Virus record (IMG/VR): IMGVR_UViG_3300036715_002971
Span: 1-20,027 of that record
Reading direction: 5' to 3' (one strand)
DNA length: 20,027 nt
DNA from: a virus
The position numbers were made by a program, and so were the translations under genes. This document shows positions 1 through 8,825 of this stretch, piece after piece. Under the pieces are notes generated by a model that saw only the letters and a program-made list of their open reading frames with translations, was not told the DNA's origin and did no database searches. Within the stretch, counting starts at the first letter, position 1, and each line of letters starts with the position of its first letter.

Positions 1-1
1 G

Positions 2-970
2 AGCGCTCCAGCAAATGCTGCTAAAGATTTCACTCTTTCAGTTCGAGCGATGTTTCCAAGTTCTCACTCAGTAAGTGATTCTAGCCATCGCGTAATTTTT
101 GGTGTAGGTCCTGACCCAATTACATCGGCTCAAGTTGGAAATTCTGCATACATTGGTAGAGCCTCGAACGATCTTGTCGGTTATTTTAACGATGGAACCC
201 ACAACATCACAGCGACCATTCCAAGTTTCTTTACCAACTACGCTGACAAGACAACGCATATCACATTGGTCAATTCTTCAGGGTTCCCATTGTTCTATAT
301 AAACGGTGTTACAGCAGAGACAGTAATAACAAGCACTCTTGGAGTCGGACAATCTATTGCAGGAATTAGCTCAAGTTATGTTGTAATGGGCCAAGCTCGT
401 AGCACTTACAATAACGCCTGCACAATTTTTGAAGCTCAAATTTGGAACAGAGCTCTCGCGTCGTCAGGTTCACTAGAAGCATTCTTTGCTGGTCCAAGAG
501 CGGATTCTTCGTTGATTACGTCGTATCTTCCAACAAATCTAAATCCAGAACCTTCTCAGTGGCTCGATGCTCGTGGCCGCTATCATTTGATTCTACCAAC
601 AGCTGGAGCGATTACAACAAATCCTTCTAAGGAATTTAACTTGAGATTTGCTGTATCTGCTTCCGGTTATTTGGGTAATGGTTCGGCTCGAGACATTCTC
701 CCAACGAACTACGTTTTGACTTCATGTGTTGTATCATCGAGTGCTAAACCTTTACTTACAATTGGTTCTTCTGTGTCTACACCAACAACCGGTTCAAGCG
801 GAACCGGATCATATTATAACAATCGTGTAGCTTGGGTAAGCGCATCTTATGGTATTAACACACTTGACATTCTTCCACTGGGAGCAGCTCATTCTGACAA
901 GACTCTGTTTGTGAGTATGTCGGGAGACAATGTTTGCTCGTTTGATTTCCAAGGTTACATTAGAGATTAA
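2..970 (+). CDS. Tail-fibre-like protein, LamG-like domain plus fibre C-terminal domain (5' truncated)
   Basis: The reading frame is open from base 2 to a TAA at 970, so the start lies upstream of the window; 322 residues are visible. The first ~160 residues resemble a laminin-G/concanavalin-type jelly roll: a sugar-binding-like beta domain with the late signature [20 protein letters not shown], which recalls the LamG W-N-R-A-L-s motif. Residues ~180-322 look like a phage tail-fibre C-terminal beta domain, with FNLRF, SGYLGNG and [10 protein letters not shown]. The likely role is surface or glycan recognition on the virion. It runs straight into three further appendage genes, with 5 bases to the next ATG. 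Domain assignment is from pattern memory; no catalytic residues are recognised. Confidence 0.75.
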   Translation, partial: SAPANAAKDFTLSVRAMFPSSHSVSDSSHRVIFGVGPDPITSAQVGNSAYIGRASNDLVGYFNDGTHNITATIPSFFTNYADKTTHITLVNSSGFPLFYINGVTAETVITSTLGVGQSIAGISSSYVVMGQARSTYNNACTIFEAQIWNRALASSGSLEAFFAGPRADSSLITSYLPTNLNPEPSQWLDARGRYHLILPTAGAITTNPSKEFNLRFAVSASGYLGNGSARDILPTNYVLTSCVVSSSAKPLLTIGSSVSTPTTGSSGTGSYYNNRVAWVSASYGINTLDILPLGAAHSDKTLFVSMSGDNVCSFDFQGYIRD

Positions 971-975
971 ATAAA

Positions 976-3258
976 ATGACAAACGGATTACCAAGCCACG
1001 GCAGCCCAGAAAATAACGTTTACGGTATAATTGGAACTGTCCTTTTTACCGATGAAGGTAAATCGTATATCAAGCAATTGAACGATACTCTGAACACAGG
1101 TTGGTCAGAAATTCCAGCTCCAGAAAGAGTTCAATTTGAGAGTCTGTCACTTACTTCCGTTTCACAATTTGGAACAAGTTCTGCTGACTCACCAAATTTG
1201 CAGTTTCGTTTGTTGAGCGGAACCGCTATCGTTAGGGTCGATGTAGTATGTAATACGGGCGGATATGTTTTTACTCCTTCACGTCCATTGTGGGTTCAAT
1301 TCGATTCAGCATCAGCCGTTACAACGACATCGGGTTCTTCACTATCCTTCGTAACATCTGAATTTGGTGGAGGCTGGTATTCAGTCCGAACAAGCTGCCA
1401 AAGTGATGAAAAAATTAATTTGACAATCACGGTCACTAAGGTTGGAGGATACGGTCCACAATTTACATCAGCCCAAGCCTACGCAAAAATCAATTCTAGC
1501 AACACCATGTTGCTTCAGGTATATAATACCAATCAATTTTCTACCGGTAAGGCTCGTTTCTATGATTCGACCAACAACTATCTTCCAGTATCAAGTAATC
1601 CAAATTACTCATATGACCTAAACGGTGATGTAGTGAATAACTACGCAAGTTTTACAGGCGGCGGCCAAATTAATTGTTTGGGTAGGTCTAATATCGGTAG
1701 CGATATTATTGGACTACTTGAAATCGTTGATTATAACGCTGACAGCCTATCAACGCCTACGGTTTATCCATCCAAGGGAAATAGCTATACAGCATCTATT
1801 TGGTCAAATGGTCTTTCTCTATTTTCAAACACCTACACCGAATTATCAGCTACATCTTCTACAACTCAGTTAAGAAATTTGAATGAAGATTTTTCTATCG
1901 TAGAAACTGTAACCGTATCTGGAGGCCCAACATCGATTTCATTCACTGCTTCAGCTACTCCAATCACAGCATCGACGGTGATTGTCATTCCTGCAAGTAG
2001 TTCAATTTCGGTGATTTCGTCTTACAATGGAACGGCTGGTATTGCGGCTGGAGCGCCTAGAGTTCTTACTGCAGCTTCAAATGTAGGAAATTGTAATTAT
2101 CAACAATTCATCTACCCAGCGTCTACGCCAACGCCTACGCCAATCCCACCGACGCCAACACCTACCCCAACTCCAATTGGTTCAACACCTACCCCAACTC
2201 CAACTCCAACTCCTACAGCTGGACCTTCCTCTACACCTACCCCAACGCCGACTCCTACAGTAGCACCAACAGCCACCCCTACTCCTACGCCTACACCTGT
2301 TCCAGCCTTTACCTTTACGTCGGCTATATTCACCGCTTGGTCATACGGAACAGCGTATAATATAAATGGAACAGGCGCTCGCATTCCAAATAATTACGCT
2401 GCGGGATTTGAACTGACGGGAACAGCTGGAGCAACAACCGTTCAGGTCGTTGTTGAAGATGACGCCGGAGGTGCGTTCTCCAACGCCGTCATTGTAAGTG
2501 TCTTGAAGAATGGTTCAATCATTCGCACCGACACCGGAACAGGCCCATACACATACAATCTAACAACATCCGAAATCACGGATGGAGCTGGAATAAACGT
2601 GGAAGCTCACTGCGGCTCACAAAACTACAGTCCAAAAGTCCGTGTAACTGCTACAAAGTCTGGTCCAGGTTTGTTTAACGATTCTTCGATGAGATTCACC
2701 GGAAAGAATTGGTCAGGAGGTGGTGTTGGATTGGATGGACAAATTACTCTCGTCGGAGTTCCAATGGGCTGCAGCATCCCTTATTCAGCTGTTGTTGATA
2801 ATACGATGGGCGGATACGCTAAAACATGGACAAGTTCTCTTCCAGCCACGGTATTACAATACAACGTAAATCTTGATGGAACATCTCCAAATGGAACTGT
2901 TCGAACCAATTTTAATCCAACAGGAACTACCATTACATTCTACGCTAGTCGCACAACAGAAGGTGAGTCTGATTTGGAAATTGATACATCGGTTATTTCC
3001 CCAGCAAATCCAGCAGCACCGACCTACACACTTACGACAGCTGAGCTCGGTTCAGGAAATACAACGGGTGGAGGAAGTAAGACAGCCGGAACCTATCCTA
3101 CCATCACCGGAACAGGCACCGGTGGAGAGACGTTTGACCATTGGGATTCCACTGGCGCAGGCGTCAACAATACAAACGACATCACGGATTCTAGCTCATC
3201 GACTACAACAGTATTCGTGGATGGTCCGAAGACTGTTACAGCGACTTTCACTCCATAA
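976..3258 (+). CDS. Mosaic virion appendage protein (A-B-PT linker-C-InlB repeat)
   Basis: A 760-residue protein whose N-terminus has the phage fibre attachment pattern: SPENNV, then a Gly, then Y-I-K, then NTGW (residues ~10-43). This pattern is common in tail-fibre and appendage proteins that attach to the particle. Domains in order: A (1-~235), shared with the next gene; B (~246-380, starting IGLLEIVDY), shared with the gene after that; a (Thr-Pro)n linker (~383-444); a unique beta-rich region C (~445-680); and a bacterial-repeat/InlB-B-like domain (~683-760) with [13 protein letters not shown] and KTVTATFTP. No signal peptide or catalytic motif is visible. Start ATG 976 follows the upstream stop by 5 bases with only a weak upstream GAG, so coupling is likely. 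Probable structural protein involved in host contact. Confidence 0.8.
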   Translation: MTNGLPSHGSPENNVYGIIGTVLFTDEGKSYIKQLNDTLNTGWSEIPAPERVQFESLSLTSVSQFGTSSADSPNLQFRLLSGTAIVRVDVVCNTGGYVFTPSRPLWVQFDSASAVTTTSGSSLSFVTSEFGGGWYSVRTSCQSDEKINLTITVTKVGGYGPQFTSAQAYAKINSSNTMLLQVYNTNQFSTGKARFYDSTNNYLPVSSNPNYSYDLNGDVVNNYASFTGGGQINCLGRSNIGSDIIGLLEIVDYNADSLSTPTVYPSKGNSYTASIWSNGLSLFSNTYTELSATSSTTQLRNLNEDFSIVETVTVSGGPTSISFTASATPITASTVIVIPASSSISVISSYNGTAGIAAGAPRVLTAASNVGNCNYQQFIYPASTPTPTPIPPTPTPTPTPIGSTPTPTPTPTPTAGPSSTPTPTPTPTVAPTATPTPTPTPVPAFTFTSAIFTAWSYGTAYNINGTGARIPNNYAAGFELTGTAGATTVQVVVEDDAGGAFSNAVIVSVLKNGSIIRTDTGTGPYTYNLTTSEITDGAGINVEAHCGSQNYSPKVRVTATKSGPGLFNDSSMRFTGKNWSGGGVGLDGQITLVGVPMGCSIPYSAVVDNTMGGYAKTWTSSLPATVLQYNVNLDGTSPNGTVRTNFNPTGTTITFYASRTTEGESDLEIDTSVISPANPAAPTYTLTTAELGSGNTTGGGSKTAGTYPTITGTGTGGETFDHWDSTGAGVNNTNDITDSSSSTTTVFVDGPKTVTATFTP
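2121..2306 (+). repeat. Degenerate Thr-Pro coding repeat, linker 1
   Basis: An imperfect tandem of 6-base units of the type CCNACN encodes about 62 residues of TPTPTP interrupted by short spacers (IG, AGPSS, VAP). It separates domain B from domain C of the 760-residue protein. Wobble bases vary widely, so the protein repeat is conserved more strictly than the DNA repeat. Confidence 0.9.
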
Positions 3259-3262
3259 TTAA

Positions 3263-4360
3263 ATGAGCCTAGGCCTACCAAGTTACAATGAGCCAGAAAA
3301 TAATGTTGATGGAGTTAAAGGTAATTCTATCAGCACAGTTTCTGGAAATGCTTACATAAAGCATTCTGGTGAATTTACAAATACGGGATGGGTAAAGACA
3401 CCAACAGCTCAGGTTCTTCAATTTGAAAGCGTGTCAATGACAGCAAATTCTCAGTATGGGGATTCTGCGAATGACGCACCAACATTAAAATTTGTCATTC
3501 CATCTGGAAATGCTATCGTTAGAGTTGACGTTTCAATTAGCGGTTACACCTTTGGTGTTGGTCACGAATTGGCAATGTGGGTAGATAATAGTTCGGTTGT
3601 AACTCAAAACTCTGGAAGTTTGTGTAGCTATATTACAAAGACCTTATACGCCGGAATCCACACTGTTCGGTGCACGGCTCGTAGTAGTCAGAAAATTCCA
3701 ATGACTATCACCGTTACTAAAGTTGGCGGAATGGGAGGCCAGTTTACCAATGCTCAAGCTCTTGGTAAAATTGGACCAAATGACCCATTACTGTTAAGAA
3801 TTTATAACACAAATTCTTATGGTAGAGGAAAAGCTCGTTTCTTTGACGTAACGAATCAAATTCAACCGTCAGGAAGTAATCCAAATTATAGTTTTAATCT
3901 ACAGACAAATACAACAAGCAATAGTTGTGTATTTTCAGCCGGTGGAGAAAAGGTATTTTCCGGTCTATCGCTTGTTGCGGCTCCTGCAGCGACCCCGACT
4001 CCTACTCCTACGCCGACTCCTACTGCGACACCTGTTCCAACAGCCACACCTACAGGAGCTCCAACAGCCACGCCTACTCCTACACCAACGCCAACGGCAA
4101 CGGCTACCCCTACGCCTACACCGGTGCCTACACTTTTCCACCTTTCCGTTAATGGTGGACAGCCTGGAATAGCTGGAACATCCGGTGTTGGATACTACGC
4201 GGCTGGAACGGTTGTTCCAGTAAGTGCTACGATAGCAGATGGATATACATTTTTAGCTTGGTCAGATGATGTAAGTTACTTACAAAGTGGTCAGTTCACA
4301 AATCCAAATACAATCTTAATGCCAGCTCTTGATATTGGTATCACTCCAACAACTTCATAA
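3263..4360 (+). CDS. Mosaic virion appendage protein (A-PT linker-InlB repeat)
   Basis: A 365-residue protein. Residues 1-~240 are paralogous to domain A of the upstream 760-residue protein: both have [44 protein letters not shown] and SNPNYS/F. A (Thr-Pro)n linker follows (~243-290), and then a bacterial-repeat/InlB-B-like domain (~292-365) with LSVNGGQ, GYYAAGTVV and YTFLAWSDD. It therefore lacks domains B and C of its neighbour. ATG 3263 is 4 bases after the preceding TAA, with no clear Shine-Dalgarno. Likely a virion fibre or decoration protein made with its neighbours. Confidence 0.8.
   Translation: MSLGLPSYNEPENNVDGVKGNSISTVSGNAYIKHSGEFTNTGWVKTPTAQVLQFESVSMTANSQYGDSANDAPTLKFVIPSGNAIVRVDVSISGYTFGVGHELAMWVDNSSVVTQNSGSLCSYITKTLYAGIHTVRCTARSSQKIPMTITVTKVGGMGGQFTNAQALGKIGPNDPLLLRIYNTNSYGRGKARFFDVTNQIQPSGSNPNYSFNLQTNTTSNSCVFSAGGEKVFSGLSLVAAPAATPTPTPTPTPTATPVPTATPTGAPTATPTPTPTPTATATPTPTPVPTLFHLSVNGGQPGIAGTSGVGYYAAGTVVPVSATIADGYTFLAWSDDVSYLQSGQFTNPNTILMPALDIGITPTTS
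3991..4131 (+). repeat. Degenerate Thr-Pro coding repeat, linker 2
   Basis: Tandem CCNACN-type units encode about 47 residues of TPTPTP with interspersed Ala, Val and Gly. They link domain A to the InlB-like domain of the 365-residue protein. The unit type matches the linkers in the two neighbouring genes, so inter-gene recombination is possible. Confidence 0.9.
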
Positions 4361-4361
4361 T

Positions 4362-5732
4362 ATGAACAACGAATACATTGGACTTATTGAAGTAACAGAT
4401 ATTGGAGGAGTATTCTCCACCAATCCAACAGCTCAATCAACAGCTACAGAATTGCCAATTTATTGGTTGGGTGGATTTTCTTCCACAAACGATAATTTTT
4501 CACAAAACGTAACGAGTTCAGCCGTCAAATATCTTTACAACCCAAACGATTTTTCGGTAAACGTTAATTACAAATTGACTGGAACTCCTTTGACTGATAG
4601 CACATTTTTATCAGGTTCTCTTATTTCAAATTCAGCCGGGTCAATTGGACCAAATCGGTATACACCAATTACCGCTTCGTATAACGGAGCGGCTGGTCTT
4701 GGTTTCCAAACATTGTCTATCAGTTCAAGTGTTTCTTTGGTGACATACACTCAAAACGTAATAGTTGGAGCTCCTCCTACGCCAACACCTACGCCAACTC
4801 CAACAGCTACTCCTACTCCTACGCCTACACCAACGGGAATTGCCCCTACCCCTGCACCTTCTGTATACCATCTTTCCGTCAACGGAGGACAAGCGGGAAT
4901 CATTGCTTCACCAACACAACCTGATGGTGGTGCTGGTTATTACTCTCCAGGAACAATTGTTAATGTGAGCGCAGGTATTGCTTCAGGATATGTGTTCAAC
5001 GCTTGGTCTGATGATATTGGATACCTTCTGGATGGTCAATTTGCAAATCCAAATAGAATTTTGATGCCATCTACGAATATCGGAATAACCCCGACAGCTG
5101 TTCTAATTCCTGTTGATTTTCAATTTACATACATTTCGGCTACCGGAAACACTTACTTAGGTGGCAACAACAATCTATCTATTACAGTTCAACCAAATGC
5201 ATCGGCCGACGTAGGATTGTTAATTGACTTAACCGCTGATAGCGTTATTTCTCCAAGTCATTCTGTAACAATTATCCTAAAGGATGTTGTATCAAATTCT
5301 ACAATTTGGTCTACGACTATTACAACTGCTATTTTGGTAACTAACAGTATTAATTTACCGACAGCAAATAACAAGTATTCTCTCACAATTAGCGCTGCTC
5401 ACAGTTTACCAAATACTGTATTCGCTTCTGTTTCGAGAACGGGTGGCGGAAATTTTGTATATGGTTCCGCTCAATGTGTGATAGATTTAACAAATGCTGC
5501 AAGCTGCAATGTCAGCGGAATACCAACGAATTCAACGTATCATTATAATATCAGAAATGCTACATACACTTCTCACAACTTTGATTCCTACACAATTGTA
5601 GATTCTACCGGAACAAAATCAATGACAAGTGTAGGCGACGGTGTAGGAGCAGCACCCGCTTACAGTATCGGTTATATTGAAATTGTTCCATTGTCGGTAG
5701 GATTCTCCCACCCAACACTATCACCATCGTAA
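4362..5732 (+). CDS. Mosaic virion appendage protein (B-PT linker-InlB repeat-unique C-terminus)
   Basis: A 456-residue protein. An in-frame TTG lies upstream at 4329, but ATG 4362, one base after the previous TAA, is the better start: it begins MNNEYIGLIEV, aligning with domain B of the 760-residue protein (IGLLEIVDY). Domain B (~1-137) is followed by a (Thr-Pro)n linker (~137-167) and an InlB-like domain (~168-247) nearly matching the previous gene's (LSVNGGQ, GYYSPGTIV, FNAWSDD, ILMP, IGITPT). A unique beta-rich region (~248-456) completes it. It lacks the SPEN..NTGW attachment domain A, so it may need a partner for attachment, perhaps the preceding protein. No enzymatic motif is seen. Confidence 0.8.
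   Translation: MNNEYIGLIEVTDIGGVFSTNPTAQSTATELPIYWLGGFSSTNDNFSQNVTSSAVKYLYNPNDFSVNVNYKLTGTPLTDSTFLSGSLISNSAGSIGPNRYTPITASYNGAAGLGFQTLSISSSVSLVTYTQNVIVGAPPTPTPTPTPTATPTPTPTPTGIAPTPAPSVYHLSVNGGQAGIIASPTQPDGGAGYYSPGTIVNVSAGIASGYVFNAWSDDIGYLLDGQFANPNRILMPSTNIGITPTAVLIPVDFQFTYISATGNTYLGGNNNLSITVQPNASADVGLLIDLTADSVISPSHSVTIILKDVVSNSTIWSTTITTAILVTNSINLPTANNKYSLTISAAHSLPNTVFASVSRTGGGNFVYGSAQCVIDLTNAASCNVSGIPTNSTYHYNIRNATYTSHNFDSYTIVDSTGTKSMTSVGDGVGAAPAYSIGYIEIVPLSVGFSHPTLSPS
4771..4860 (+). repeat. Degenerate Thr-Pro coding repeat, linker 3
   Basis: A short tandem of CCNACN-type units encodes about 30 residues, mainly PTPTPTP with a few Ala, Gly and Ile. It connects domain B to the InlB-like domain and is the shortest of the three linkers. 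Confidence 0.9.
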
Positions 5733-5738
5733 TTATAT

Positions 5739-5769
5739 CAGTTTGAGTTTATATAGAGTTTCAGTTTGA
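5739..5769. repeat. 8-bp direct repeat CAGTTTGA in intergenic spacer
   Basis: CAGTTTGA occurs at 5739-5746 and again at 5762-5769 in the 62-base spacer between the appendage genes and the glycan cassette. GTTTA near 5747 and TAAAC near 5770 also form a weak inverted repeat. This may be an operator or simply AT-rich spacer. Confidence 0.4.
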
Positions 5770-5793
5770 TAAACAGCTCGATTTGGTTATATA
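5766..5793 (+). promoter_or_regulatory. Putative sigma70-like promoter before the glycan cassette
   Basis: TTGATA (5766-5771), a 16-base spacer, then TATATA (5788-5793). The predicted start of transcription lies near 5800, at or after the ATG codons at 5795 and 5801. If real, it would make an almost leaderless message or serve an internal start. The match is good, but the geometry relative to the gene is odd. Confidence 0.35.
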
Positions 5794-5794
5794 T

Positions 5795-7060
5795 ATGGGA
5801 ATGGAGATTACACCAAACGATAAAATATTCGTCCAAATTGCCTCATATCGAGACCCTGAACTTGTTCCAACCATCCGAGACTGTATTGCTAAAGCCAAAT
5901 ACCCAGAGAATCTAACTTTTGGCCTCTGTTGGCAACATGATGAAACTGAGACGTTGGGAGAATTTGCCACCGACACACGCTTTCGTGTAGAAGACCATCA
6001 CTACTCTAAGAGTCAGGGTTTAGGTTGGGCCCGTAGTATTACAAACAAACTTTATGCTGGGGAGAAATATACTCTACAATTAGACAGTCACCACAGATTT
6101 GTCAAAGATTGGGATATGATACTTCTCGAAGATTATTCTCAGGCCCTATTGGTTTCAAAAAAACCAATTATCACAACATATTGCACCCCATTTGACACAA
6201 AAGAACCGATAGAAAAAGCTGGGCCTGTTCCTTGTTTGATGGCACAGTATGAATTCAGCAGCGATAAACTTTTGATGAGCAGACCAAGCTATATCACGGA
6301 TTACAAGACCAGAAATACCGTTATTCGTGCCCGCACCCTTTCTGGACATTTCTATTTCGTTTCTGGAGATTTTATTAAAGAAGTTCCATATGACCCAGAC
6401 ATTTATTTTGGTGGTTATACAGAAGAAACAACTATGAGTGTTCGAGCTTACACGAGTGGATATGATTTTTTTAGTCCATATAGAATGTTGATGTGGCACG
6501 AATACACAAGAAACTACCGTGTCAAACATTGGGACGACCACGGTATCAAAAGTGAAACACAAAAAACAAGCGGAGAAAGAGACATATTCGCTCGGCACAA
6601 AACTCGTCAAATTTTTGGACAAGACGATTTTAAAATCGATTTAGGAAATTTTGGGTTGGGAATCGTGAGAACCCTACACGATTATGAGGTTTATGGGGGA
6701 TTTAACTTTTCAAAGTGCCTCATTCAAGACTATACCTTGTTAGTAAAAGAACCACCCAATCCGATTGATTGGGAGGAACAATTCAAGAAAATCAAAAAGA
6801 AAATGACCGTCTCTTGGGACATCGAGCATTTCAAAGCGGAAGATGAAGGTGGTTTTGATTTTATCACATTTGGTGTATTAGACAAGTTCTTCACAAACAT
6901 CGTAAGGTTTGATTTTAAACCACACACCCATCCAAACATATTCAATTACAGCCAGAATTCTATTGAGGTAGAACTGATGGGAGATCATCCAGCCGAATCT
7001 TTAGTAATGTATGCTTTTAAGAAAGGTAACTGGTGTAAACGATACGAAAAGAAATTATGA
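5795..7060 (+). CDS. Glycosyltransferase, GlcNAc-transferase family (GT60/Skp1-transferase-like)
   Basis: A 421-residue protein starting at ATG 5795 (an upstream in-frame TTG at 5783 and ATG 5801 are alternatives). The N-terminus, IFVQIASYRDPELVPTI followed by AKAKYPENLTFGLCWQHD, is characteristic of the PF11397 'glycosyltransferase (GlcNAc)' family, which includes the eukaryotic Skp1 hydroxyproline GlcNAc-transferase. The acidic metal/nucleotide-sugar site is LQLDSHHRF (D97-S-H99). A later conserved stretch runs FGGYTEE then WHEY. It has no signal peptide or membrane segment, so a cytoplasmic enzyme is expected. It follows the Thr-Pro-linker proteins and precedes further glycan genes, so a protein acceptor is plausible though unproven. 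No clear Shine-Dalgarno precedes it. It ends in an ATGA overlap with the next gene. Confidence 0.85.
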   Translation: MGMEITPNDKIFVQIASYRDPELVPTIRDCIAKAKYPENLTFGLCWQHDETETLGEFATDTRFRVEDHHYSKSQGLGWARSITNKLYAGEKYTLQLDSHHRFVKDWDMILLEDYSQALLVSKKPIITTYCTPFDTKEPIEKAGPVPCLMAQYEFSSDKLLMSRPSYITDYKTRNTVIRARTLSGHFYFVSGDFIKEVPYDPDIYFGGYTEETTMSVRAYTSGYDFFSPYRMLMWHEYTRNYRVKHWDDHGIKSETQKTSGERDIFARHKTRQIFGQDDFKIDLGNFGLGIVRTLHDYEVYGGFNFSKCLIQDYTLLVKEPPNPIDWEEQFKKIKKKMTVSWDIEHFKAEDEGGFDFITFGVLDKFFTNIVRFDFKPHTHPNIFNYSQNSIEVELMGDHPAESLVMYAFKKGNWCKRYEKKL

Positions 7061-7662
7061 AAACAGTTTATAAACTATATGTGAAAGAATCTCCGCTTGG
7101 ACTGAAATATTTGGGTGTCACCAAAAACGATCCGATAGAGTATCTTGGTAGTGGATTGTTGTGGCAGAGACATTTAAAAAAACACAAACTAAAATCGAAA
7201 AATATAAAAACTAAAGTTTTGCTTGAAACCGAAAACAAGAATGAGTTGATAAAAAAAGGAATCTATTTTAGCAACTTATTTAATGTGGTGGAAAGTGATG
7301 AATGGGCAAACCTCAAAGTTGAGTCTGGTGAAGGCGGAAGCTTACCTTGGTCAGAAGAAAAAAAACGTCAATTTGGTGAAAAAAGAAAAGGAAAAAAGAA
7401 TCCATTTTATAGAGGAAAACTAAGCGAAGAACACATGGCTGTAATAAAAGATAGATGTGGAAAGAAAAACCCCGTGGCTCGATCTGTAGAACAAATTGAC
7501 ATCAACAGCGGAAAAGTCATTAAAATATTTGAAACTATTAGAGAAGCCTCAAAATCAATAAAAGTTTTACATTGTAGAGTGTGGGCTGTCTGCAACGGAA
7601 ATTTATCAAGAGAAGACAACTATCTAACTTCCGGTGGATATGTTTGGAGATATACAAAATGA
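7057..7662 (+). CDS. Free-standing homing endonuclease-like protein with NUMOD3 and NUMOD1-type modules
   Basis: A 201-residue basic protein. The N-terminal ~90 residues (YKLYVK, GLKYLGVT, YLGSG, WANLK) match a phage module usually annotated as a putative homing endonuclease; I cannot assign its nuclease fold with certainty. Residues ~110-130 (KGKKNPFYRGKLSEEH) are a NUMOD3-type DNA-binding motif. Residues ~143-201, with VEQID, then IFETIREASKSI and ending GGYVWRY, resemble NUMOD1. Its start overlaps the upstream stop (ATGA at 7057), and its stop overlaps the next start (ATGA at 7659). It is likely an intruder lodged between two glycosyltransferase genes without disrupting translation. Confidence 0.8.
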   Translation: MKTVYKLYVKESPLGLKYLGVTKNDPIEYLGSGLLWQRHLKKHKLKSKNIKTKVLLETENKNELIKKGIYFSNLFNVVESDEWANLKVESGEGGSLPWSEEKKRQFGEKRKGKKNPFYRGKLSEEHMAVIKDRCGKKNPVARSVEQIDINSGKVIKIFETIREASKSIKVLHCRVWAVCNGNLSREDNYLTSGGYVWRYTK

Positions 7663-8825
7663 GAATAGCTTTTATTTTGATTGGAAACAGTAGGCGTAGT
7701 AATTTTTTAACTGGTGACACAATACGATCCGGTGGCGGGGGAGCTTCCGGCACCGATACCAGCACCATACTCATTGCTGAACATTTAGCATCCGTTGGAC
7801 ATGAAGTTGTTGTTACGAGCGATTCTTTGGAATCACCCTTGATGGAAAAATATACAAGAGAAGGTAAGTCCTTGATTCACGGCGAAAAAATTCGAAAAGT
7901 AATTTACACGAACATAAATTTTGACGGTGTAGAAAATAAAAATTTTGACATTCTTATCAGTAGTCTTTGGGTCAAAGATTATGACAAACTTCCCATCAAA
8001 GTTACAAAGGCGATTATTTATTGGTGCCACATGCAATGGTGCTATTCAATAGACGAAATCGTTGAATATGTTAAAAAAAATAATCTCAAATTAGCCTTCG
8101 TTAATATTTCTAATTGGGAAAAGTCACACACCCAAGGCGTCATCGATCACGCAGCACGTGCTGTTGGAAACGTGACTCAGGTTCTCATCCCCAATCCAAT
8201 TATGACTGATGAGATTGAAAAAATCTTGGCACTCAACTTACCAAAAAAGAAACACAAAGTAGTGTTTCATGCCTCATGGGCAAGAGGCGGTAATGTAGCC
8301 ATACAAACTGTTCGTGACCTTGGTTGGGCAGATGCAGAGTTCCATGCGTTTGACTACTTGATGACAATTCACGCACACAATGACCCATATTTTAACATTC
8401 ACATGGGAGTGGATAAATGGACACTGTTTCGTCATATAGCAGAAGCTGAATATTTCATTTACCCTCTCTATACACCTTATACCGATGTCCACAAGGATAC
8501 TTTTTCATGTGTAGTAGCTGAAGCACTGGCATTTGGGACAACGGTTGTCACGTATCCTGTGGCAGCTCTTCCAGAATATTACGGACCATACTGTGAGTGG
8601 GCCGATTTTCCAATGGGAGTTGATGTGGAAAGATTGAAGAAAGATGCTCTGACGAAGGAAACTAAAATGGATACAACAGCTCCACTTGTTAAAAAGATTC
8701 AAGAGCTCGAAGCGAACCCTGAACTTCGTCTCATTAAACTACCACTAGCTTCACGCTACATCCTTGACAGCTTTAACGTTCCTAAGATCGGTGGTATGTG
8801 GGAGAGTTTCATCAATGAACTTTGA
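7659..8825 (+). CDS. Glycosyltransferase, GT4-like (GT-B fold)
   Basis: A 388-residue protein. ATG 7659 is chosen over an upstream in-frame codon because it begins MRIAFILIG, has GGAG eight bases upstream and overlaps the previous stop as ATGA. The N-terminal Rossmann half has a Gly-rich loop (GGGGASGTD) followed by AEHLASVGHEVVVTSD. The C-terminal half has VVFHASWARGG, then the typical acidic E-x7-E-like donor site DTFSCVVAEALAFGTTVVTY followed by ALPEYYG. The donor and acceptor are not predictable. Its partners in the cluster are a GlcNAc-transferase-family protein upstream and UDP-galactopyranose mutase downstream (11-base overlap), so it may act on the same glycan, perhaps as a galactofuranosyl- or other hexosyl-transferase. 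Confidence 0.8.
   Translation: MRIAFILIGNSRRSNFLTGDTIRSGGGGASGTDTSTILIAEHLASVGHEVVVTSDSLESPLMEKYTREGKSLIHGEKIRKVIYTNINFDGVENKNFDILISSLWVKDYDKLPIKVTKAIIYWCHMQWCYSIDEIVEYVKKNNLKLAFVNISNWEKSHTQGVIDHAARAVGNVTQVLIPNPIMTDEIEKILALNLPKKKHKVVFHASWARGGNVAIQTVRDLGWADAEFHAFDYLMTIHAHNDPYFNIHMGVDKWTLFRHIAEAEYFIYPLYTPYTDVHKDTFSCVVAEALAFGTTVVTYPVAALPEYYGPYCEWADFPMGVDVERLKKDALTKETKMDTTAPLVKKIQELEANPELRLIKLPLASRYILDSFNVPKIGGMWESFINEL

Noticed and set aside
2112-2384. Minus-strand open frame encoding Gly-Val repeats
   Set aside because: It is the complement of the Thr-Pro coding repeat, low in complexity and with no start signal; the same holds at 3886-4071.
6155-6622. 155-residue minus-strand open frame opposite the GlcNAc-transferase gene
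   Set aside because: The + strand protein here has clear family motifs; the minus frame is Cys/Phe-rich with no recognisable domain.
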